From the NCBI GenBank assembly GCA_013205415.1, contig JABMMY010000118.1, positions 1 to 11,107 of the forward strand: 11,107 nt of DNA, given 5' to 3'. Under the pieces are notes generated by a model. That model had not been told where the DNA came from, ran no database searches, and saw only the letters and a list, made by a program, of their open reading frames with translations. The DNA is from Deltaproteobacteria bacterium. Lineage in GTDB: Bacteria > Bdellovibrionota > FAC87 > UBA2466. This document shows positions 6,342 through 11,107 of this stretch, in pieces (the stretch's first letter is position 1; each line of letters begins with the position of its first letter). Made by a program: the position numbers and the translations under genes.

Positions 6342-7985
6342 CTAGTTTCCTAGTTTCTTTAAAGATTCCACATTGAAAGCCTGACCGTTTTTAACGGCTC
6401 GTCCACTGATAGCAATAGGAATATTATTAATCCCATTTAAAGTTCCGAAGGTAACAGAGGCTATACGAGTATCTAAGAGCAAATTATCACTCTTAAAAGT
6501 GGAACCGTTTGCATACAGAGCCCATTGTTCGATAGTTCTATTTTCTCTACCTATAATTTTTGCCGATTTGATTAATAAAGGCATCACATCTTGAGTCCCA
6601 TCGCGATAGGTAATTAATATGATCTCCTTCACGCTTATATTTCTAAGTGATTGGCTAAACTTTACTAACCCCAGGCAGACCTTTCTAACGTTGGTTTCTG
6701 AGATAGTATTATCTCCACAAAAAGTAGGAACCACAGAATAGTTGGGCACATTCGGTGTGGGCCCTTCAACTAAATAATTAGCGGCGCACTCCCCATTTCC
6801 ACCAGGACCTACAACCTTTCCCTTAACAGTATAACTTCCCCCCATAGGAGGCGTGATCTGAATCTCCCCTCCAGTCTTTACCATGGCTTGACCATTAAGT
6901 TCAGCCGTTGTGACCTCTCCTTCGGTAGTTAATTTGGCTCCAAGGGATTGCCCTAACTGAATCACGCTGGGATTCAGAGTCACTTGGCATTTGGGCGGAT
7001 CTACTGGAGTGATCGGTTTTTCTTTAACAGTATAGGGAGCAGAACAGGTTCCCGTTCCTCCCGGTCCAGATACCTTTGCTTGTAAAATAAAATTTCCCAC
7101 AGCAACAGGAGTCATCTTTTTTTCAGTCTTTCCTACGTTGATTATAACTTTTTGATTATCAATCTGTGCATCGGTGACCTCTCCCATAACTTTTAAAGAG
7201 GCGATAAAAGATTGCCCAAGTATCATGAGATCGGGTGATGCAACTAGCTGACAAGTCGGAGGAACGGGGCCAATAGCTCCACAGTTTTTATTGAACCCAC
7301 AAATTTCTACCTGCTCGGAGACGGCCAGATTTTGCATAAAGGCCCGACTCTCAGAAATGTCGGTTCGAGTATTGTAATTAGTATCTTGGATATTCCCCTT
7401 CGAGTTAATCCCAATTAGAAAATGCTGTCCTCTTTCAAAAACAAAGGCAGGCCCCCCAGAATCTCCGAAGCAGAGAGCGGCTCCATTAGGTTTTCTAGAG
7501 ACCATGTCATAGTTACTAAACCCTGTGACCACCGTTTCCCCGTATCTCAAGATACCGTCAATTCCCCCATGGCCACCCACATCGGTACAGCCGTATCCCA
7601 ATAAAGTAATTCCTAATCCCTCTTTGGCAATCCCACCTATTGAAGCGGGCTGAATTCCTACAATCTCCTTATCAACGATACCCACAGAAATATCATGGTC
7701 CTTACCAGGATAAAGACCGCTTCGATTAATCTTAGCGTGATAGGTGACCCCTTTGATTTTAAATTCAGAAATAGCACCATTGGGGCCACAATGAGCGGCT
7801 GTAATAATAACCCTAGGTCCCACTACAGTAGCAGAACATATCGAATCTAAGGTTCGAATTTGAATCACCTCTTCAAAGGTTCCAGGCTCTACCGGTTTAC
7901 CGTTAATCAACCTACTTTGAAAATCTAATCCAAAAACCTGAAAAGAATAAAGAAGACTAAGGCATAATAGTTTTGATGATTTCAT
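6342..7985 (-). CDS. Secreted chymotrypsin-fold (S1) serine protease with two Ig-like modules and an unassigned C-terminal domain
   Basis: Exported protease of 547 residues. A Sec signal (KLLCLSLLYSFQVFG, residues 5-19) is followed by a very short propeptide and an activation site SR/LING (24-29). The S1 domain spans about 26-225. It has His65 in TAAHC, Asp98 in DHDIS and Ser176 in GDSGGP, so the triad is complete. C50/C66 match the conserved His-loop disulphide, and C133/C172 probably pair. The residue six before the catalytic Ser is Ala170, where trypsin has Asp, so cleavage after Lys/Arg is not expected. Two roughly 80-residue modules follow (242-320 and 330-406), then a domain I cannot place (about 411-547). 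The start is preceded by a G5 run at 7992-7996. The gene stands alone and diverges from the S1-RNA-binding gene. A predatory or scavenging role is inference. Confidence 0.9.
   Translation of the reverse strand: MKSSKLLCLSLLYSFQVFGLDFQSRLINGKPVEPGTFEEVIQIRTLDSICSATVVGPRVIITAAHCGPNGAISEFKIKGVTYHAKINRSGLYPGKDHDISVGIVDKEIVGIQPASIGGIAKEGLGITLLGYGCTDVGGHGGIDGILRYGETVVTGFSNYDMVSRKPNGAALCFGDSGGPAFVFERGQHFLIGINSKGNIQDTNYNTRTDISESRAFMQNLAVSEQVEICGFNKNCGAIGPVPPTCQLVASPDLMILGQSFIASLKVMGEVTDAQIDNQKVIINVGKTEKKMTPVAVGNFILQAKVSGPGGTGTCSAPYTVKEKPITPVDPPKCQVTLNPSVIQLGQSLGAKLTTEGEVTTAELNGQAMVKTGGEIQITPPMGGSYTVKGKVVGPGGNGECAANYLVEGPTPNVPNYSVVPTFCGDNTISETNVRKVCLGLVKFSQSLRNISVKEIILITYRDGTQDVMPLLIKSAKIIGRENRTIEQWALYANGSTFKSDNLLLDTRIASVTFGTLNGINNIPIAISGRAVKNGQAFNVESLKKLGN
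6768..7262 (-). repeat. Two tandem Ig-like protein modules inside the serine protease
   Basis: Residues 242-320 and 330-406 of the protease share a layout. Each opens PPxCQ, has LGQS, then GEVT, then a conserved GPGGxGxC, and closes with a YxV strand. Each has a Cys pair (C245/C314 and C333/C400) that would bridge the module as in bacterial Ig-like beta sandwiches. A proline-rich linker (about 324-331) separates them. The repeat is visible at protein level only; I saw no long identical DNA tract. Confidence 0.75.
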
Positions 7986-8092
7986 AGGTGACCCCCAGGA
8001 AAAATAAAATGAATTTTAAATTTTGATCTTTAAATTGGAATCTTAATTTTAACTTGTGAATAGGTTTATTCGTGGTGGAAAAATATATTGTG

Positions 8093-8106
8093 TTAACGAC
8101 CGTTAA
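8093..8106. promoter_or_regulatory. Candidate operator palindrome
   Basis: TTAACGACCGTTAA has perfect 6-base arms (TTAACG and CGTTAA) around a 2-base centre. It lies between the divergent protease and CvfB-like genes, about 37 bases upstream of a TATAAT box on the plus strand. The shape fits a dimeric regulator site; the regulator is unknown. Confidence 0.35.
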
Positions 8107-8143
8107 TTAAGCCGGGTAGCCACATTTTTTTATTTTTTAAAAA

Positions 8144-8149
8144 TATAAT
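8144..8149 (+). promoter_or_regulatory. Candidate -10 box for the CvfB-like gene
   Basis: A perfect TATAAT occurs about 45 bases before the ATG at 8195, after an A/T-rich stretch that could act as an UP-like element. No good TTGACA-like -35 box lies 16-18 bases upstream. In such AT-rich DNA the match could be chance. Confidence 0.35.
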
Positions 8150-8194
8150 AATCAATTTCCTTTATCTTTCGGAGCGTGTCATAAAGGCAATCTC

Positions 8195-9037
8195 ATGATT
8201 CGTATTGGAAATTTTAATCGCTTAATGATCTTGGAACGTTCTCAAGGGAAGGTATTTCTCGATGGCGGAGAGGACGGCCAGGTCATTCTATCTAATCGAG
8301 AAGCCCCTCCAGAGTGTCAAGTAGGAGAGATGCTTAATGTTTTTGTTTACACCGATGCCGACAGTGACTCTCTTCTTGCCACAGTTCAAAGGCCATTTGT
8401 CACGGTCGGAGAGTTTGCACATTTAGAGGTCGCCTCACTGGAGAGAATTGGAGCCTTTCTTGATTGGGGCCTTCCCAAGCAACTGTTTTTACCTTTTAGA
8501 GAACAAACTCGAGAGCTACAAATAGGACACAAAGCCATTGTTTATCTCTATTTGGATAGCACTCGAAGAATATCGGCATCGATGAGAATTGATAAACACC
8601 TGGATAAAAATCCAAGAGATTATTTCTACGGTCAAAAAGTAGATCTTCTTATTTTTGGTGCTACAGACCTAGGTTTCAAGGCTATTGTAAATGGCCGACA
8701 TCTTGGGCTGCTTTATGGCAATGAGATATTTCAACCGATCTCGATTGGCCAGAGTATCGGTGGTTTTATTCAAAACATTCGCGAAGACGGGAAATTGGAT
8801 CTGAGCTTACAGCAAGCGGGTTATCGAGGCGTTGATGAGATCAGCCAAAAGATTTTAGATATTCTCGAGAAAAAGGGGGGTTTTTTAGCTATGACCGATA
8901 GGTCTTCTGCTGAGGAAATTTATCAAGTCTTTAATATGAGTAAGAAAAAATATAAAATGGCAGTCGGTAATCTCTATAAAAAACGACTCATCCACATTGA
9001 TGAAACTGGAATTCGCCTAAGTAAAAAAACCTCGTAA
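8195..9037 (+). CDS. cvfB: CvfB-like S1-domain RNA-binding protein with C-terminal winged helix
   Basis: Predicted cytoplasmic RNA-binding regulator of 280 residues, matching the usual CvfB/YitL length and layout. S1-type OB folds occupy the region to about residue 205. The second carries the family's signature GAFLDWGLPKQLFLP (86-100), then VYLYLDSTRRISAS (116-129). The third ends in DGKLDLSLQ (198-206). A winged-helix region follows (about 213-276), including the run GGFLAMTDRSS (228-238) and FNMSKKKYKMAVGNLYKK (246-263). CvfB proteins bind RNA and affect virulence or stress gene expression in Firmicutes; the role here is unknown. AAAGG at 8183-8187, seven bases before the ATG, supports the start. 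A 113-base gap separates it from the next gene, so it may be its own transcription unit. Confidence 0.88.
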   Translation: MIRIGNFNRLMILERSQGKVFLDGGEDGQVILSNREAPPECQVGEMLNVFVYTDADSDSLLATVQRPFVTVGEFAHLEVASLERIGAFLDWGLPKQLFLPFREQTRELQIGHKAIVYLYLDSTRRISASMRIDKHLDKNPRDYFYGQKVDLLIFGATDLGFKAIVNGRHLGLLYGNEIFQPISIGQSIGGFIQNIREDGKLDLSLQQAGYRGVDEISQKILDILEKKGGFLAMTDRSSAEEIYQVFNMSKKKYKMAVGNLYKKRLIHIDETGIRLSKKTS

Positions 9038-9150
9038 AAGCTTACGACTCAGCTATCCCCTTCTAGTTTTTCTTTATTTTGATATTCGACACCAGGTATC
9101 TTATTTATGCAAGTTGCGCAGACCTAAGTGGTGAGCTACCCTAAGCTCCA

Positions 9151-9324
9151 ATGGTTGTAACTTTAGCAGAACTTATTGTAATCCTTTTTTTAGCCCTCGG
9201 AATTTACTTTGCAATCTCGCCATTAAGAAGGCGGTTAGAGTGGGCGCTAGGGCAATGGCTTCGAAATAAGTTTGGAGATAAAAGTGAACGCCCCATTATC
9301 GATTTAAATAAACGTAGAAAATAA
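9151..9324 (+). CDS. 57-residue single-pass membrane protein, unknown function
   Basis: Short ORF of 57 residues. A hydrophobic helix (about 3-23, LAELIVILFLALGIYFAIS) is followed by a basic, tryptophan-containing segment PLRRRLEWALGQWLR (24-38), then a charged tail ending DLNKRRK. The positive residues after the helix suggest N-out, C-in topology with an amphipathic membrane-surface helix. An in-frame TAA at 9142-9144 excludes a longer N-terminus. I see no ribosome site close to the ATG. It lies 15 bases before the SPFH gene on the same strand, so the two are probably co-transcribed and may work together. I do not recognise the family. Its coding status rests on the well-formed transmembrane/basic pattern and its position. 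Confidence 0.62.
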   Translation: MVVTLAELIVILFLALGIYFAISPLRRRLEWALGQWLRNKFGDKSERPIIDLNKRRK

Positions 9325-9339
9325 AGAAATGAGTCTTTT

Positions 9340-10254
9340 ATGCCCTTTGAAATAAGACAACCCGAAGCCCTTGCAAAAATTATTAGTCAGACCGTGGCGG
9401 TTCTTGCAGCCTTTATTATCCTGATTTTTATTCTCAGTTCCTTTTCAATCATTGCTCCAGGAAACACCGGTGTTATTTTTAATATTTGGACCGGCACCTT
9501 ACGAACCGTACCTCAGGGAATGGCATTTCGCATACCCTTCATCACTCAAGTGCAAAGTTATCCCACCGCACTTCGAACCTACACTATGGTACGACGATCC
9601 TCTGAAGGCTCTGCGATTAGCGACGATAGCATTGATCTACCCACTCTCGAAGGACAGCACATTCGACAAGATTTATCTGTGACCTACAATACCTCTGAAG
9701 ATAAGGCCTCTCAGGTATTCAAATCATTTCGTGGAGCTGACATCTCTGATATTGAGGCCACGTTTATTCGTCGTACTATCATCACAGTTGCGCAGAATAC
9801 TGCGGGTCAAATGTCCTTATCCGAGGTTATTTCTGCTAAAAGAACCGACTTGCAAAATCATATTCAAGTCAATCTTTTCAAAGAGCTTGAGAAGATGGGT
9901 TTTACTTTAGACAAGGTAAATTTAGGGGCCAGTCACCTTCCACCTGCTTTAGAAACTCAGATGCAGCATAAAATGGCAGCCCAGCAGGAGGCTCAACAAG
10001 CTGAGTATGAGTTGCAAAAACAATCGATGCTTGCCAAGGCTAATGTCGCTAAAGCAGAAGGAGAGGCACAATCCGTTTTAGTTCGTGCCAAGGCCGAGGC
10101 CGAGGGAAATCGGCTATTACAAACCACCCTGACTCCCGGAATGATTCAAAATAAGGCGATTGAAAAATGGAATGGAATTCTTCCTCAAATTTCTGGTGGC
10201 GCAACTCCCTTTGTAAACATTCAATCGCTTCACGCAAAAAAGATTGAGGAATAA
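9340..10254 (+). CDS. SPFH/prohibitin-family membrane protein
   Basis: Membrane-anchored scaffold protein of 304 residues. A single N-terminal transmembrane helix (about 14-37) leads into the SPFH opening IIAPGNTGVIFN (37-48). The SPFH/band-7 domain continues through PQGMAFRIPFI (58-68), DLSVTYNT (111-118) and a helical part ending GFTLDKVNLGASHLPP (187-202). An alanine/glutamate-rich coiled coil (about 206-262) and a short C-terminal tail follow. The order matches prohibitin, HflK/C and stomatin relatives, which form ring or cage assemblies in the inner membrane and organise proteases or lipids. FtsH, NfeD and HflC partners are not in this window. The ribosome site is weak (GAG at 9331-9333, six bases upstream). 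It follows the 57-residue membrane protein by 15 bases and precedes the hemolysin III gene by 46. Confidence 0.88.
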   Translation: MPFEIRQPEALAKIISQTVAVLAAFIILIFILSSFSIIAPGNTGVIFNIWTGTLRTVPQGMAFRIPFITQVQSYPTALRTYTMVRRSSEGSAISDDSIDLPTLEGQHIRQDLSVTYNTSEDKASQVFKSFRGADISDIEATFIRRTIITVAQNTAGQMSLSEVISAKRTDLQNHIQVNLFKELEKMGFTLDKVNLGASHLPPALETQMQHKMAAQQEAQQAEYELQKQSMLAKANVAKAEGEAQSVLVRAKAEAEGNRLLQTTLTPGMIQNKAIEKWNGILPQISGGATPFVNIQSLHAKKIEE

Positions 10255-10300
10255 CCTTTTTTTGTGATCTCTTTTTTTAATTAAAGGATAACAGGATAAA

Positions 10301-10957
10301 ATGAAATTACCCTTGGTTGGCCATCTTAAAGAGCCCGTAAGTGGTTTAACTCACCTACTAGGTGCGTTTCTCGGGTTCATAGGATTGCTTTACCTAGTAA
10401 ATCGCGCGTTAGACCACGGCACTATTTGGCATTTGGTTTCTTTCTCGATCTATGGAGTGAGTTTAATTTTTCTTTATTCCTCTAGTGCCTTTTACCATCT
10501 CTTAGATATCTCTCCAGAGGCGCAAATATTTTTTAGGCGTCTTGATCATGCCATGATTTTTATTTTAATTGCTGGAAGCTACACCCCTTTTTGTTTGATT
10601 CCTCTACGAGGCCCCTGGGGTTGGACTATTTTGGGTACGGTATGGGTGCTAGGCATTGCCGGTGTCCTTCTTTCAATCTACTGGATCGATGCTCCCAGGA
10701 AAATTTCTACGGCCCTTTATCTTTTGATGGGATGGATGATGATATTTGCCATCTACCCGTTAATAAAAACACTAAGTGTGGGGGGCCTCTACTGGCTTAT
10801 TAGCGGTGGACTCCTTTATTCTGTAGGGGCCGTGATCTATGCAATCAAAAAACCGGATCCCCTTCCCGGTATTTTCGGATTTCATGAAATCTGGCATTTA
10901 TTTGTGCTTGCAGGCAGTTTTACCCATTTTCTCAGTGTGTCCACCTTGATAAATTAG
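10301..10957 (+). CDS. Hemolysin III / PAQR-family integral membrane protein (YqfA-like)
   Basis: Seven-helix membrane protein of 218 residues, the normal length for bacterial hemolysin III proteins. Seen: EPVSGLTHLLGA (11-22), SSAFYHL (61-67), FRRLDHAMIFILIAGSYTPF (78-97) and the C-terminal HEIWHLFVLAG (195-205). Family knowledge makes SxxxH (Ser62, His66), Asp82 and HxxxH (His195, His199) the predicted metal site shared with adiponectin receptors, which implies a membrane hydrolase or ceramidase-like activity. Actual haemolysis is not proven for most members. AGGA at 10293-10296 and a second AAAGGA at 10283-10288 precede the ATG. It is probably part of the transcript with the SPFH gene. Confidence 0.92.
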   Translation: MKLPLVGHLKEPVSGLTHLLGAFLGFIGLLYLVNRALDHGTIWHLVSFSIYGVSLIFLYSSSAFYHLLDISPEAQIFFRRLDHAMIFILIAGSYTPFCLIPLRGPWGWTILGTVWVLGIAGVLLSIYWIDAPRKISTALYLLMGWMMIFAIYPLIKTLSVGGLYWLISGGLLYSVGAVIYAIKKPDPLPGIFGFHEIWHLFVLAGSFTHFLSVSTLIN

Positions 10958-11107
10958 GGAACACCGGACAACTCAGCAACTAACTCGCAGTGTTACATTA
11001 TAATCGGTGAATTTTGACAGAAACTGGGTGTATATTCCACCGCTGGATAAATCGGGGGTTTGTTTTATTAGTAGATTTAATATCATAATTTTTTGCAAAG
11101 TAAAAAA
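10958..11107. other. Terminal non-coding stretch
   Basis: No confident gene is seen in these 150 bases. A TATAAT occurs at 10999-11004 and a TTGACA at 11014-11019, but they do not pair as a promoter at usual spacing. A minus-strand frame is open from the window edge to a TGA at 10973-10975 (44 codons); it is too short and featureless to call. Confidence 0.4.

Larger units (their letters stand above)
7986..8194. other. AT-rich divergent intergenic control region
   Basis: This 209-base gap separates the divergent protease and CvfB-like genes, so both promoters should be here. It is strongly AT-rich, with repeated AATTTTAA-like words near 8010-8055 and T/A tracts at 8124-8150. It holds a 14-base palindrome and a consensus -10 box, listed separately. 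I found no ORF worth calling. I could not pick a convincing -35/-10 pair for the protease. Confidence 0.6.

Noticed and set aside
7422..7604. Plus-strand ORF of 60 codons inside the protease gene
   Set aside because: It lies opposite the catalytic serine region of a well-supported gene and is a shadow frame.
10999..11019. Promoter made from TATAAT and TTGACA near the right edge
   Set aside because: TTGACA lies downstream of TATAAT, and the next TATATT is only 11 bases after TTGACA, so the spacing does not fit a sigma-70 promoter.

Overview
The window is an ordinary-looking stretch of bacterial chromosome. It is AT-leaning, densely coded, and has short intergenic gaps and ATGA-type overlaps. 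A secreted chymotrypsin-fold protease with added Ig-like modules, a Sec-exported P1-family peptidase and the general protein character fit a predatory delta-like lineage such as Bdellovibrionota. That placement is inference only; no rRNA or tRNA gene is present to settle it. I see no mobile elements, CRISPR arrays or phage genes.

Layout. (1) Positions 1-2335, plus strand: the tail of an unidentified gene runs into a saccharopine-dehydrogenase-like (trans-acting enoyl reductase type) oxidoreductase. This overlaps by 4 bases a secreted P1/DmpA-type self-cleaving aminopeptidase. (2) Positions 2391-5736, minus strand: a tight three-gene operon in the order GT2 glycosyltransferase, class I methyltransferase with an N-terminal Cys4 motif, and a UDP-galactopyranose-mutase-like flavoprotein. 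It is probably a lipid-linked or surface-sugar pathway. (3) Positions 5795-6289, plus strand: an EVE/THYN1-like protein, followed by a long inverted repeat that probably ends transcription from both sides. (4) Positions 6342-7985, minus strand: a large secreted serine protease with two Ig-like modules and an unassigned C-terminal domain. (5) Positions 7986-8194: an AT-rich divergent control region holding a 14-base palindrome and a consensus -10 box. (6) Positions 8195-10957, plus strand: a CvfB-like S1-domain RNA-binding protein, a 57-residue single-pass membrane protein, an SPFH/prohibitin-like membrane protein, and a hemolysin III (PAQR) membrane protein. (7) Positions 10958-11107: no confident gene.

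Working together: the minus-strand sugar operon is the most coherent functional unit. The small membrane protein directly before the SPFH gene is the best candidate for an undescribed partner. The protease has an intact triad, but an S1 pocket that does not look trypsin-like. Nothing here amounts to a clearly new system; the findings are graded accordingly.
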